This document shows, piece after piece, positions 47,873-56,740 of a stretch of DNA of 64,000 nt. The notes beneath the pieces were generated by a model that was given only the letters and a program-made list of their open reading frames with translations, searched no databases and had not been told where the DNA came from. The DNA is from an uncultured Sphingomonadaceae bacterium (lineage in GTDB: Bacteria > Pseudomonadota > Alphaproteobacteria > Sphingomonadales > Sphingomonadaceae), in the NCBI GenBank assembly GCA_947497455.1, contig CANMGU010000001.1, positions 1,736,001-1,800,000 of the forward strand. The letters run 5' to 3'. Each line of letters begins with the position of its first letter. Position 1 is the first letter of the stretch. The position numbers and the translations under genes are program-made.

Positions 47873-49983
47873 CTTCCGGCTTTCAATTTCAGGCGATAAG
47901 CATGCAAAAGTGGCTCTGTGTAACCACTGGGCTGCTCCACACCCTTGAACACCAGATCCCGAGCGGCCTGGAATGCCAAACTGCCAGCCGGATCACTCGC
48001 CATTGGCTGATACAGGGAATCGCCCGCATTCTGACCGTCGACCTTAGCCGCCATGCGCAGCAGAGCTGCATCGACTTGCTCCGCCGAGCAGACACCATGC
48101 AGCATCCAGTTGGTCATGTGTTGGGATGAGATTCTGAGGGTCGCACGGTCTTCCATCAAGCCGACATCATGAATGTCTGGAACTTTGGAACAGCCAATGC
48201 CCTGATCGACCCAACGCACCACATAACCCAATATGCCTTGCGCATTATTGTCTAACTCACGCTCGATCTCTTCGTCCGACCAGTTATGGCCTTGCGCCAG
48301 TGGAATTGTAAGCAATCTGTCCAGCGAAGGTATTCCGTCACCCGCCACGTCTTTCTGCCGCGCGAACACATCGAGCCGATGATAGTGGATTGCGTGTAAG
48401 GTTGCTGCGGTCGGGCTGGGCACCCATGCGGTATTCGCGCCGGTCATCGGATGGCCAATTTTTTGCTCCATCATATCCGCCATCATATCAGGCGCTGCCC
48501 ACATACCTTTCCCGATCTGCGCCTTGCCCGACATGCCGCATGCCAAACCAATAGCGACGTTGCGTGCTTCATAGGATTGAATCCAGTCGCTGGATTTCAT
48601 GTCCGCCTTGGCGACCATTGCGCCGCCTTGCATGCTGGTATGAATTTCATCACCCGTGCGGTCGAGGAAACCAGTATTGATGAATACGATCCGGTCTTTC
48701 ACTGCATGGATACAGGCCGCAAGGTTCGCAGATGTCCGACGCTCCTCATCCATTACGCCAACCTTGATTGTGTTGCGGTCCAGTCCCAACAGGTCTTCGA
48801 CTGCATCGAACAGATCATTGGTGAACGCACATTCCTCGGGGCCATGCATTTTTGGCTTTACGATATAGATGGAGCCGGCGTTGCTATTGCCCAGCTCTCC
48901 CAAGCCTTTTAAGTCATGCATCGCAATCAGGCTGGTAAATACCCCATCGAGCAAACCTTCCGGCGCTTCTGACCCGTCGTTCAGCAAAACCGCTGGATTG
49001 GTCATCAGATGTCCGACATTACGAACAAACATGAGGCTCCGGCCTGGCAGGGTGAACGCGTTGCCGTCCTGATCAACATATTCGCGGTCCGGATTGGCAC
49101 GGCGCTCTGCCTCCTTGCCACCTTTCATAAACTTGGCGGCCAAATCGCCCCGCATCAAACCGAGCCAGTTGGTGTAGGCGAGTAGCTTGTCTTCTGCGTC
49201 AACAGCAGCAACAGAATCTTCCATATCGATGATAGTCGTAAGCGCCGCTTCGAGAAATACGTCCGCAATGTTCGCTGGATCATCCTTGCCGATCGGGTGA
49301 TCTGCATCAAAAATCACGTCAATATGCAGGCCGTTATGCTTGAACAGACATCCCTTGTCATTCCAGCCAACGCATTGCGCAGGGTCTTTCAACGGGATGC
49401 CGTTTTCTTTGACATTTGTCAGGTCACTCCAGCTGCCGTTCGACAGCGGTAATGTCTCGTCTAGAAACGCCTTAGCTGCCTTGATCACCGCTGCACCGCG
49501 TACTGGATCATAGCCGCCCGGCTGGGCTGGTGCTGCGTCCAGCGCATCCGTGCCGTAGAAGGCATCATAAAGGCTGCCCCAGCGCGCATTGGCGGCGTTG
49601 AGTACGAAACGGTCGTTCAGTGAAGGAACCACCAATTGCGGTCCCGCCATTGTTGCTATTTCCGGATCGACATTTTCAGTCGTGATCGTAAAAGGTGCCG
49701 GCTCATCCACAAGATAACCAATCTCTTTCAGGAACGCCTGATAGGCCGCCTGATCAACTGGTTTGCCCTTATTGGCGATATGCCAGTCATCAATCTGTGA
49801 TTGCAGTTTTTCTCGCTTGCCGAGCAGCTCGGCGTTGCGCGGCGCAAAGCGGGCCAGAAGATCTGCAAAACCGGACCAGAACCGCTCCTGGTCCACACCC
49901 GTGCCAACGAGCGCACGTTCGTTGATAAAATCAAACAATAAGGATGAAATCTGGACACCGTTTTGACGGACATATTCGGACAT
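47869..49983 (-). CDS. glcB: Malate synthase G
   Basis: Condenses glyoxylate with acetyl-CoA in the glyoxylate bypass. 704 residues from ATG 49983, which has AGAGGAA 8 nt upstream; this matches the ~720-residue G isoform. The reading frame is open for 260 codons further up but that part overlaps the neighbour gene and is not protein-like. Recognisable parts are [49 protein letters not shown] and [16 protein letters not shown]. No isocitrate lyase is in the window. Confidence 0.97.
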   Translation of the reverse strand: MSEYVRQNGVQISSLLFDFINERALVGTGVDQERFWSGFADLLARFAPRNAELLGKREKLQSQIDDWHIANKGKPVDQAAYQAFLKEIGYLVDEPAPFTITTENVDPEIATMAGPQLVVPSLNDRFVLNAANARWGSLYDAFYGTDALDAAPAQPGGYDPVRGAAVIKAAKAFLDETLPLSNGSWSDLTNVKENGIPLKDPAQCVGWNDKGCLFKHNGLHIDVIFDADHPIGKDDPANIADVFLEAALTTIIDMEDSVAAVDAEDKLLAYTNWLGLMRGDLAAKFMKGGKEAERRANPDREYVDQDGNAFTLPGRSLMFVRNVGHLMTNPAVLLNDGSEAPEGLLDGVFTSLIAMHDLKGLGELGNSNAGSIYIVKPKMHGPEECAFTNDLFDAVEDLLGLDRNTIKVGVMDEERRTSANLAACIHAVKDRIVFINTGFLDRTGDEIHTSMQGGAMVAKADMKSSDWIQSYEARNVAIGLACGMSGKAQIGKGMWAAPDMMADMMEQKIGHPMTGANTAWVPSPTAATLHAIHYHRLDVFARQKDVAGDGIPSLDRLLTIPLAQGHNWSDEEIERELDNNAQGILGYVVRWVDQGIGCSKVPDIHDVGLMEDRATLRISSQHMTNWMLHGVCSAEQVDAALLRMAAKVDGQNAGDSLYQPMASDPAGSLAFQAARDLVFKGVEQPSGYTEPLLHAYRLKLKAGS

Positions 49984-50139
49984 GAAGGGTTCCTCTTGTT
50001 CACAAAAAGCATAGCACGCCCCCGACATCATTGCCTGAGCGCAAAAGCAGATAATCCGGGGAGGAATCGGTCGCTTCCTATGGCGTGTGACTCGTTTTTT
50101 GTAAATGCTGGAAATCAAATCCTTGCCGATGGATAAAAG

Positions 50140-50583
50140 ATGGTCCAAAAATCCTCGCTCATGATCCTGGATGAAAAAATAACGCTGTTGGAAACAAGTC
50201 TCGAACGGACAGCTGAGCAGTTGGGTGACATTACCGCTCCGGTCATGAAACGCTATTATGAAATACATCCCGGTGCGCGGGCTTCTTTCCGTGAGCACGG
50301 CCTGGGGAATACGGTCAAGCTTGAGGCTGAAATGGTGGAAAGCGTTGTCTACTGCTTGATGAACTGGCTCGATCGACCGCAAGAAATCCGCATCATGTTT
50401 GGCAGCACCGTTCCGCATCATGAAGAAACGCTGCATGTGAAAACTGACTGGTTCAGGGGGCTGGTAGATGCGGCCGTGCACGTTATTGCCCAAACCATCC
50501 CGATTGCGCGGCAGGACGAACGCAACCTGCTGGAAGAAATACATCAGGGCATCAACAACCTGATCGCAGATGCTCGGTTTTAA
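50140..50583 (+). CDS. Globin-like all-helical protein, function unknown
   Basis: 147 residues, no signal peptide, helical throughout. I do not recognise a named family, but the layout resembles bacterial globins: [20 protein letters not shown] and [12 protein letters not shown] fit helices [22 protein letters not shown] fits helix E, and [20 protein letters not shown] fits the F-G-H region with a candidate proximal histidine at residue 94 or 95. Haem binding is not proven. It is divergent from glcB and 60 bp upstream of the M20/ast genes. A second ATG at 50161 is possible. Confidence 0.72.
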   Translation: MVQKSSLMILDEKITLLETSLERTAEQLGDITAPVMKRYYEIHPGARASFREHGLGNTVKLEAEMVESVVYCLMNWLDRPQEIRIMFGSTVPHHEETLHVKTDWFRGLVDAAVHVIAQTIPIARQDERNLLEEIHQGINNLIADARF

Positions 50584-50643
50584 GCCTGCAATCGCTGCTG
50601 GAAACAGGTGACAGAGATTGATTACAAATGCTATCGGTTTCAA

Positions 50644-51852
50644 ATGAAAGCAAATCCTCTCCCCGAAAACGCTATTTTGGAAATTGCGGAAACCCTGCCC
50701 CTCCTCGACCGCACGGAAACTTGGTCCAGAATCAATAGCGGCACCACCAATCTTGACGGTCTGAAGACCGTAGCCGGACAATTGGCAGACGCCTTTTCAG
50801 TATTGCCTGGTAATATAACATTGGTTGATCCAGATCCTGTCGAAGCGGTCCGTCCCGATGGTTCCGTTGATAAGGTCGAGCGCGGTCAGCATCTTAGCGG
50901 TTCGATCCGCCCTGACGCGCCTGTACGCATTTTGCTTACAGGCCACATGGACACGGTTTTTGCAGCCGATCATCCTTTCCAGAATCTCGAATGGATCGAA
51001 GATGGCGTGCTCAATGGTCCGGGAGTCGCCGATATGAAGGGCGGCCTATCAGTCATGCTCGGTGCGTTGCAATTGCTCGAACAAAGCGAACAGGCCAATC
51101 GCATTGGCTACGACATCATGATTAACAGTGATGAAGAGGTGGGCTCTGCTTCTTCAGCGGCGTTCATCGAACGTTGCGCCAAACGCAAAGTGGCTGCCCT
51201 GACCTACGAGCCTGCCCTGCCTGACGGTACTCTGGCGGGAGAACGCGGCGGCAGTGGTAATTTTTCAATCATCTTCACCGGAAAAAGCGCCCATGCTGGC
51301 CGTAATCCGGACGAAGGCCGCAATGCGCTGGTCGCTGCGGCGGATATGGCTCTTCAGCTCAAGGCACTGCACCGTGAAGGCCTGAGCGTTAATCCAGCCA
51401 AGATCGAAGGCGGGGGACCGAATAATGCAGTCCCGGATCATGCAATCTTACGAGTCAATTTCCGCCCCAAATCACTGGAAGATCAACAAGAGGCGCAAAA
51501 CACTCTTGATAATCTTGTAGGGATCATCGCTCGCGGACATGATCTCGATGTCCATTGCCATGGTGGCTTTGGTCGTCCGCCCAAGCCGATTGATGGCCAG
51601 GCGGCAAAACTCTTTCAGCTAGTCAAAAGCTGCGGTGCGGATCTGGGCTTGGATATCAACTGGCGCGGGACCGGCGGTGTTTGTGATGGCAACAACATCG
51701 CCGCTTGCGGTGTACCAGTTGTCGACACAATGGGGGTCCGCGGCGGTGCCATTCACAGCGCAGACGAATATCTGATCAGCGAGAGCCTTGTCGAACGCAC
51801 GCAGCTATCCGCGCTCACCATTATGCGGATCGCCGAAAAGGGGGGATTATGA
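50644..51852 (+). CDS. M20-family metallo-hydrolase next to astAB
   Basis: Probable zinc amidohydrolase of the M20 peptidase family (ArgE/DapE/CPG2 relatives). About 402 residues. Metal ligands are visible as H101 in [11 protein letters not shown]130 in GVADMKGG and the E164-E165 pair in [20 protein letters not shown] and AIHSADEY follow. GTG 50608 is an alternative start with GGAA upstream; ATG 50644 better fits the family N-terminus. Its stop overlaps the astA start (ATGA). Coupling to astA and the family's known desuccinylase activity suggest a role in arginine succinyltransferase catabolism (inference). Confidence 0.85.
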   Translation: MKANPLPENAILEIAETLPLLDRTETWSRINSGTTNLDGLKTVAGQLADAFSVLPGNITLVDPDPVEAVRPDGSVDKVERGQHLSGSIRPDAPVRILLTGHMDTVFAADHPFQNLEWIEDGVLNGPGVADMKGGLSVMLGALQLLEQSEQANRIGYDIMINSDEEVGSASSAAFIERCAKRKVAALTYEPALPDGTLAGERGGSGNFSIIFTGKSAHAGRNPDEGRNALVAAADMALQLKALHREGLSVNPAKIEGGGPNNAVPDHAILRVNFRPKSLEDQQEAQNTLDNLVGIIARGHDLDVHCHGGFGRPPKPIDGQAAKLFQLVKSCGADLGLDINWRGTGGVCDGNNIAACGVPVVDTMGVRGGAIHSADEYLISESLVERTQLSALTIMRIAEKGGL

Positions 51853-52865
51853 GTTTTAAGATACGCGCCGCGCGGATTGATGATCTGCAGCATCTATATG
51901 AGATGGCCAAACTGACCGGCGGCGGCTTTACCAATCTACCTGCCGACAAGGATAGCTTAACCGCCAAGCTTGGGCGTTCCACACGGGCTTTCGACCGGAG
52001 CACAGACGAGCATGGCAACGACCTGTTCGTCATGGTACTCGAAAATGTAGAAACCGGAGCGGTGCGCGGGACGTCACAATTGTTCACTATGGTCGGACAA
52101 AGCTGGCCTTTCTATTCCTATCGCCTCAGCACATTGTCACAGACAAGCAAGGAGCTGGATCGGACGTTCAGCGCCCAAATGCTGACTTTGGTTACTGATC
52201 TGGAAGGGGCAAGCGAAGTTGGCGGTCTATTTCTGCACCCCGGAGAACGGGCGGGCGGGCTAGGTATGTTGCTCGCACGCAGCCGCTATTTGTTCATCAA
52301 AGAACATCGATCGCGCTTTGGCGATCGCCTGTTTGCGGAATTGCGCGGAGTGATTGATGAAGCCGGTGGCTCGCCGTTCTGGGATGGCCTGGCTGGCCGC
52401 TTCTTCGGGATGGGCTTTCAGGAAGCCGACTATTTCAACGCCATTCACGGGAACCAGTTCATCGCCGATTTAATGCCCAAACATCCCATATATACTGCGA
52501 TGCTCAGTGAAACTGCTCGTGCCGCCATCGGGATTCCTCATCCCAATGGGCGCGCCGCGATGCGAATGCTGGAGAACGAAAATTTCTCCTATGATGGATA
52601 TGTCGATATTTTTGACGGTGGCCCAACCATGATTGCCAAAACCGACAATGTCACTAGCGTGAAAAACACAAAATCAGATAAAATCATCGGCATCACGGCA
52701 TCAGGAGCCGGCCTGAAATCGATCATTTCACACGGTCGCTTACATGATTTTCAAGCGACATATGCGTTTATCGGTGAAGTTGAAGGAGGCGTGACAATTG
52801 ACGAGGATGCAGCCGCCAATCTCGGCCTCTCTACAGGCGATACGATCTGGCATATTCCAAGGTAA
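51849..52865 (+). CDS. astA: Arginine N-succinyltransferase
   Basis: First step of the AST pathway: arginine plus succinyl-CoA to N2-succinylarginine. 338 residues, family length. IRAARIDDLQHLYEMAKLTG at the start (GNAT-like fold), TNLPADKDSL, SEVGGLFLHPGERAGG and FAELRGVIDEAGGSPFWDGL (substrate region) are characteristic. AGGGGGG lies just before ATG 51849, and the start overlaps the M20 hydrolase stop. Open sequence further upstream belongs to another frame of that gene. Confidence 0.96.
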   Translation: MSFKIRAARIDDLQHLYEMAKLTGGGFTNLPADKDSLTAKLGRSTRAFDRSTDEHGNDLFVMVLENVETGAVRGTSQLFTMVGQSWPFYSYRLSTLSQTSKELDRTFSAQMLTLVTDLEGASEVGGLFLHPGERAGGLGMLLARSRYLFIKEHRSRFGDRLFAELRGVIDEAGGSPFWDGLAGRFFGMGFQEADYFNAIHGNQFIADLMPKHPIYTAMLSETARAAIGIPHPNGRAAMRMLENENFSYDGYVDIFDGGPTMIAKTDNVTSVKNTKSDKIIGITASGAGLKSIISHGRLHDFQATYAFIGEVEGGVTIDEDAAANLGLSTGDTIWHIPR

Positions 52866-52873
52866 AAAACAGC

Positions 52874-54136
52874 ATGACTAAGCTTCGGGAAATCAACTTT
52901 GACGGCATAATTGGCCCCAGTCACAACTATGCCGGCCTCAGCCTCGGCAATATCGCCTCGTCCACCAACGCGGGTGAAAGTTCTCATCCGCGCGTGGCGG
53001 CGTTGCAAGGCATTGCCAAAATGCGCCACAATATTGATCTAGGGTTGGCACAGGGTTTTTTCATGCCTCTTGATCGACCGAATATCGGTTGGCTCAAAGC
53101 ACTGGGAACTACGGTCGCCAATGCAGAACCGCATATCCGCGCTGCCGCCTATTCGGCATCGTCGATGTGGGCAGCTAATGCTGCAACGGTCTCTCCAGGT
53201 CCTGACAGCGAAGACGGCAAATGCCATTTAACCGCCGCAAATCTGCAAACCATGCCCCATCGTAGTCATGAATGGCCGGGTATATTGGCACAGCTGCAAC
53301 TGGCCTTTGCAGATCAGCAGAATTTTACTGTTCATAACCCTGTGCCCCCTCCGTTCGGCGACGAAGGTGCCGCCAACCATATGCGTTTATGCGCAAGTCA
53401 CGGTGATACCGGGATAGAAATATTTGTTTATGGCAAAAGCGGAGGCCCCTTCCCGGCCCGCCAACATCACGAAGCCAGTAAGGCCGTCGCCAGAAAACAT
53501 GGGTTATCTGATGATCGCATCATATTTGCAGAGCAGTCAGAAAAGGCCATTGCCGCAGGTGCCTTTCACAATGATGTCGTGGCAGTCGCTAACGAACGCG
53601 TTTTGTTTGCGCATGAAGACGCCTTTGCCCATCGCGAAGAACTTTACGCAGAGATACAGCGCAAATTTCCCGAAGTGGAGATCATCACGGTTCCAGCGGA
53701 CAAAGTGAGCCTCGATGACGCGATCAAATCCTATTTGTTCAACGCACAACTTGTCACTCTGCCAAATGATGGAGGAATGGCTCTGATCCTGCCAACCGAA
53801 GCGGAAGCAACACCAGCGGTTTGGAGCTATCTTCAGACGTTGATTGGCGGAAATAGTGCCATACAAACCCTGTGCCCGGTCAATGTGCGCCAGTCGATGG
53901 CCAACGGCGGTGGTCCGGCATGCTTGCGCTTGCGGGTTGTGGCTGACCCAGATGCTGTCGATCCACGGTTCCTGGCGACACCTGAAAAACTTGAAATAAT
54001 CTCTAAAGTTGTCGAAAATTACTGGCCGGAAACCATTACTCCCGATCAGTTACTGGATACCGGCCTGCAAGACACCGTGAAAAATGCGCGCAAGGCCCTC
54101 CTGCAAGCCTGTGCCCTCATAGAGCTAGAAAGCTAG
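52874..54136 (+). CDS. astB: N-succinylarginine dihydrolase
   Basis: Second AST step: N2-succinylarginine to N2-succinylornithine, CO2 and ammonia. 420 residues with the family start EINFDGIIGPSHNYAGLSLG, then CHLTAANLQTMPHRSHE, GDEGAANHMRLC and AAGAFHNDVVAVANERVLF. The catalytic Cys is expected in GGPACLRLR near residue 355. It starts 8 bp after astA. No astC, astD or astE follows; the operon appears to end here. Confidence 0.97.
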   Translation: MTKLREINFDGIIGPSHNYAGLSLGNIASSTNAGESSHPRVAALQGIAKMRHNIDLGLAQGFFMPLDRPNIGWLKALGTTVANAEPHIRAAAYSASSMWAANAATVSPGPDSEDGKCHLTAANLQTMPHRSHEWPGILAQLQLAFADQQNFTVHNPVPPPFGDEGAANHMRLCASHGDTGIEIFVYGKSGGPFPARQHHEASKAVARKHGLSDDRIIFAEQSEKAIAAGAFHNDVVAVANERVLFAHEDAFAHREELYAEIQRKFPEVEIITVPADKVSLDDAIKSYLFNAQLVTLPNDGGMALILPTEAEATPAVWSYLQTLIGGNSAIQTLCPVNVRQSMANGGGPACLRLRVVADPDAVDPRFLATPEKLEIISKVVENYWPETITPDQLLDTGLQDTVKNARKALLQACALIELES

Positions 54137-54157
54137 TTCCCTTTCCTGAGTGTCGAA

Positions 54158-54173
54158 TTAACTTACAGTTAAC
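54158..54173 (+). promoter_or_regulatory. Candidate CtrA box upstream of the small membrane protein
   Basis: TTAA-CTTACAG-TTAAC is an exact TTAA-N7-TTAAC match to the CtrA recognition sequence, 65 bp before the ATG of the 76-residue membrane protein and 21 bp after the astB stop. The same stretch is also a 6-bp palindrome around TAC. Confidence 0.5.
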
Positions 54174-54238
54174 CATGTTGCATATGGAAAAACTCCCACA
54201 TTTCTGGGCTTGGCACAGGCCTTGCTACTTATTTTTAC

Positions 54239-54469
54239 ATGTGGAAAAAATTCAAACGCCTGTTCATTATCAAGACCAAATTTGAAGCGTTTCTGATTAC
54301 TTATGCGCTAGCGACAGGCGCAATCGCACGGGGCGAGGATTATCTTGTCCAATATCCTGGCTTTGGCGGTATCCTGCTTTTCCTCGCCTGTACCGGCTCC
54401 GTATTCATGGCCGGCGCAAAAATGCTCGAAGCGATTGAGTATCACAAAAACTTTGGTGAAGATTACTAG
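54239..54469 (+). CDS. Small membrane protein, function unknown
   Basis: 76 residues with a basic N-terminus (WKKFKRLF) and two hydrophobic segments (about 17-30 and 42-62), the second ending in TGSVFMAGAKMLEAIEY. The N-terminus should lie inside. Similar short proteins appear in sphingomonads as far as I recall, always without function. There is no ribosome site in front of ATG 54239; translation from a very short leader is possible. A perfect CtrA-type box lies upstream. Confidence 0.7.
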   Translation: MWKKFKRLFIIKTKFEAFLITYALATGAIARGEDYLVQYPGFGGILLFLACTGSVFMAGAKMLEAIEYHKNFGEDY

Positions 54470-54504
54470 TCCAAGCCGTCACATGTCCAAAAGTCGCACG
54501 AACG

Positions 54505-54884
54505 CCAGAGCTTCTGTTGCTCGGTTTTCGATCAATTTGAAGGTTGGGGGTTTCTGTTGCTCGGCACCCCCAGGCCGCCGGAATCCCTTCTGTTGCCCGG
54601 TGGGTCCAACCGCGCTTTAACTTCTTAAGTTACAACCGTGAGGTCGTTGGCTTAAGCCGCTACTGCGAGTGCTTCGTTATCGTTTGCACTTATAGTTTTT
54701 GAGCAATCACGGCATACTCAGGCCGGGTAAAAATAATGCTTTTCAACACACGTCGATCCTGGTTCGGCCCCATCAACGAAGATGCCCAAAAACATCTCAA
54801 ATGGTGGAGCCGCCGGGTACTGCCCCCGGGTCCGTTGTGCCTATTGCACATCACAATTTATCACCATAGTCCGCCGAAGCCGAC
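54505..54884 (-). ncRNA. ssrA: Transfer-messenger RNA, circularly permuted two-piece type
   Basis: Rescues stalled ribosomes with SmpB. Read on the minus strand, the acceptor piece comes first and ends GGCGGCTCCACCA at 54802; after a 30-nt spacer the coding piece begins GGGGCCGAACCAGGATCGAC at 54771. GGGGCC pairs with GGCTCC of the acceptor, including the G3-U pair of alanine identity. The tag frame GCA...TAA at 54652-54687 encodes ANDNEALAVAA. A P5-like hairpin (TAACTT-AAG-AAGTTA) and three pseudoknot-like elements with GCAACAGAA follow. Ends are approximate: 5' from the promoter, 3' after the last hairpin. This is the only stretch over 300 bp without a protein gene. Confidence 0.93.
54512..54596 (-). 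repeat. Three GCAACAGAA elements in the ssrA 3' region
   Basis: The 9-mer TTCTGTTGC (GCAACAGAA on the RNA strand) occurs at 54512-54520, 54552-54560 and 54588-54596, followed each time on the plus strand by CTCGG or CCCGG. Each lies in the loop of a stem (for instance GAGC/GCTC around the first, GGGGGT/ACCCCC around the second). They look like repeated pseudoknot units of the tmRNA coding piece. Confidence 0.7.
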
Positions 54885-54890
54885 AGGCCC

Positions 54891-54918
54891 TATATAAGCG
54901 CTTAATCCTGAATGAAAA
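54891..54918 (-). promoter_or_regulatory. Predicted ssrA promoter
   Basis: On the minus strand, TTTTCA (54913-54918) and TATATA (54891-54896) are spaced by 16 bp and resemble a sigma-70 promoter (4 of 6 and 5 of 6 matches). The start point would be near 54884, just ahead of the tmRNA acceptor piece. Confidence 0.5.
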
Positions 54919-54929
54919 GAGAATGCCGC

Positions 54930-54966
54930 AAAAATATGGGCGCGGATATTGCTATCCACGCCCATA
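54930..54966 (-). terminator. Rho-independent terminator after mscL
   Basis: A 14-bp hairpin with one G-U pair (TATGGGCGCGGATA at 54935-54948, TATCCACGCCCATA at 54953-54966) and a 4-nt loop. On the minus strand it is followed by TTTTTG, a short U-tract. It lies 31 bp after the mscL stop and separates mscL from ssrA. Confidence 0.85.
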
Positions 54967-54996
54967 AATATCGCTTCTAAACGACTGAATTAGCGA

Positions 54997-55416
54997 TTAT
55001 TTTTTCAAATTATCACGAATTTCGGTCAGCAAATCAATTTCGCTTGGACCGGAGGGAGCCTCTTCTTCAGCCTTTTTCATCACCTTGTTAGCGTAGCGCA
55101 CGATCATGAAGATAATGAATGCCAGAATCACAAAGTTGATCACGACGGTTAGGAATTGACCCCAGCCCAACATAGGCACACCTGCTTCTTTCAGCGCAGC
55201 ATAGTCGGTTGACCCCGCCAATTCCGCTGGCGGCGTGGCAAGTAAAATGAACATTTTGGAGAAATCTGGTGTGCCGAAAATCGCGCTTACGATCGGCATG
55301 ATCACGTCTTCGGTCAATGATGTTGTAATAGTAGCAAACGCCGCGCCGATGATGACCGCAACTGCCAAATCCAGCACATTGCCTTTCAGGATAAACTCTT
55401 TAAATTCTGCAAACAT
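54997..55416 (-). CDS. mscL: Large-conductance mechanosensitive channel
   Basis: Osmotic safety valve in the inner membrane. 139 residues: FKEFILKGNVLDLAVAVIIG is the N-terminal helix and TM1 start, and FLTVVINFVILAFIIFMIVR is TM2, with an acidic amphipathic C-terminal helix. ATG 55416 has AGGAG 8 nt upstream; upstream open sequence is not part of the gene. It is divergent from lemA and is followed by its own terminator. Confidence 0.98.
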   Translation of the reverse strand: MFAEFKEFILKGNVLDLAVAVIIGAAFATITTSLTEDVIMPIVSAIFGTPDFSKMFILLATPPAELAGSTDYAALKEAGVPMLGWGQFLTVVINFVILAFIIFMIVRYANKVMKKAEEEAPSGPSEIDLLTEIRDNLKK

Positions 55417-55558
55417 AGCAATACTCCTCTTCCCCGTAAGAAGATGGTTAAATGCCTGAAAAGCTCTGATTTGTCGAGGGAAGTCATTGCAATTCCCTGT
55501 TTTCGTACCTATTTTTACATTTGATGAGGCGATCAACTGAACGTGGGAGAAAATCAAC

Positions 55559-56149
55559 ATGCGTGGCAAGATAACTAAATTTTTGATGGTACCGGTTTTG
55601 GCTCTGGCGCTTAGTGCTTGCGGCATAAACAGCGTCCCAACGGCGGAAGAACAGGCCAAGGCAAAATGGGCCGATGTTGAAAGCACCTATCAACGCCGCG
55701 CTGATTTGATCGAAAACCTTGTCAACACAGTTAAGGGAGCCGCTGCTAGCGAACAGGAAATTCTAACGGGCGTAGTCGAAGCCCGTGCAAAAGCGACATC
55801 TATTCAGGTCAATGCTAGCGATCTGGGTGATGCATCAAAAATTCAGGAATATGCAGCAGCTCAGGGCGCTCTGACCCAAAATCTTGGTCGCCTTCTTGCG
55901 ACCGTTGAGGCTTATCCGAACATACAATCCAACCAGAATTTCCTTGCTCTACAAAGCCAGATTGAAGGCACAGAGAACCGCATCAATGTGGCGCGCCGCG
56001 ACTATAACGAGGCGGTCCGACAATATAACACAACGATCCGGACCTTCCCCGATATTATCGGCGCAAAAATCATACATGGCGCAGAGCCTATGGAACCATT
56101 TGCCGCTACCTCTGAAGGCGCAGATGAAGCTCCAACGGTTGCCTTTTAA
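55559..56149 (+). CDS. lemA: LemA family lipoprotein
   Basis: 196 residues. The signal sequence ends in the lipobox LSAC (Cys about residue 21), so it is probably a membrane-anchored lipoprotein, unlike the TM-anchored LemA of other species. The helical body has YQRRADLIENLVNTVKGAAA, ILTGVVEARAKA, QGALTQNLGRLLATVEAYP and the family end RDYNEAVRQYNTTIRTFPD. GGGAG precedes ATG 55559. It leads four genes with almost no gaps. LemA function is not established; it is usually found with TPM-domain genes as here. Confidence 0.93.
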   Translation: MRGKITKFLMVPVLALALSACGINSVPTAEEQAKAKWADVESTYQRRADLIENLVNTVKGAAASEQEILTGVVEARAKATSIQVNASDLGDASKIQEYAAAQGALTQNLGRLLATVEAYPNIQSNQNFLALQSQIEGTENRINVARRDYNEAVRQYNTTIRTFPDIIGAKIIHGAEPMEPFAATSEGADEAPTVAF

Positions 56150-56152
56150 ACC

Positions 56153-56740
56153 GTGATCGAAAACGGCTTAGCATGGTTTTCTGCAATCACGCTAAGCGCA
56201 TTTGTCATGAGTGGATGTAGTCCCACATCCGTGTCACCGGATGAAAGTGAAAAGGATGATACAGAACCGTCCTTGCAGCTGACCGGGAGAGTGGTTGACC
56301 AAGCCGGACTGCTTGATGACGAGGCAGAAAAGCTGTTGGCCGGGAAGCTTGCTCGGCTCGAAAGTGAGACGGGGCCACAATTTGTTGTCGCGACAACAGA
56401 TAGCCTCGATGGCATGTCGATTGCGGACTATTCTTTGCGCTTGGCCAGAGGTTGGGGTTTAGGCCATTCGAAGCGTGATGACGGAGTTGTCCTGTTGGTG
56501 GCTCCGAATGAAATGAAGGTAAGAATTGAGGTCGGCTATGGGCTGGAGGGATCACTAAACGATCCTTTTTGTGCCAAAGTGATCAGAGACAATATGCTAC
56601 CTGAATTCCGTGATGGTAAGCTTCAAGAGGGCATAATGGCAGGAGCAAACAAGTTAATTACCAAAATGCGAATGAGCCCCACCATCGAACTGAATGATAA
56701 CGAGCCATCAACGGCTTCCGAGGAGAAAATGGCTTCATGA
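56153..56740 (+). CDS. TPM-domain lipoprotein
   Basis: 195 residues from GTG 56153, 3 bp after the lemA stop. A lipoprotein-type signal (VMSGC, cysteine about residue 22) is followed by an acidic linker and a TPM (YgcG) domain: LTGRVVDQAGLLDDEAEKLL, FVVATTDSLDGMSIADYSLR, WGLGHSKRDDGVVLLVAPNE, VRIEVGYGLEGSL. It lacks the C-terminal TM helix and Gly-rich tail of its neighbour and ends with an acidic tail. It is probably a paralogue from duplication of the following gene. Coupled to it by an ATGA overlap. Confidence 0.88.
   Translation: MIENGLAWFSAITLSAFVMSGCSPTSVSPDESEKDDTEPSLQLTGRVVDQAGLLDDEAEKLLAGKLARLESETGPQFVVATTDSLDGMSIADYSLRLARGWGLGHSKRDDGVVLLVAPNEMKVRIEVGYGLEGSLNDPFCAKVIRDNMLPEFRDGKLQEGIMAGANKLITKMRMSPTIELNDNEPSTASEEKMAS

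Noticed and set aside
49984-50781. N-terminal extension of malate synthase G to 970 residues
   Set aside because: It overlaps the divergent globin-like gene and the start of the M20 gene, has no homology-like sequence, and ATG 49983 has a good ribosome site.
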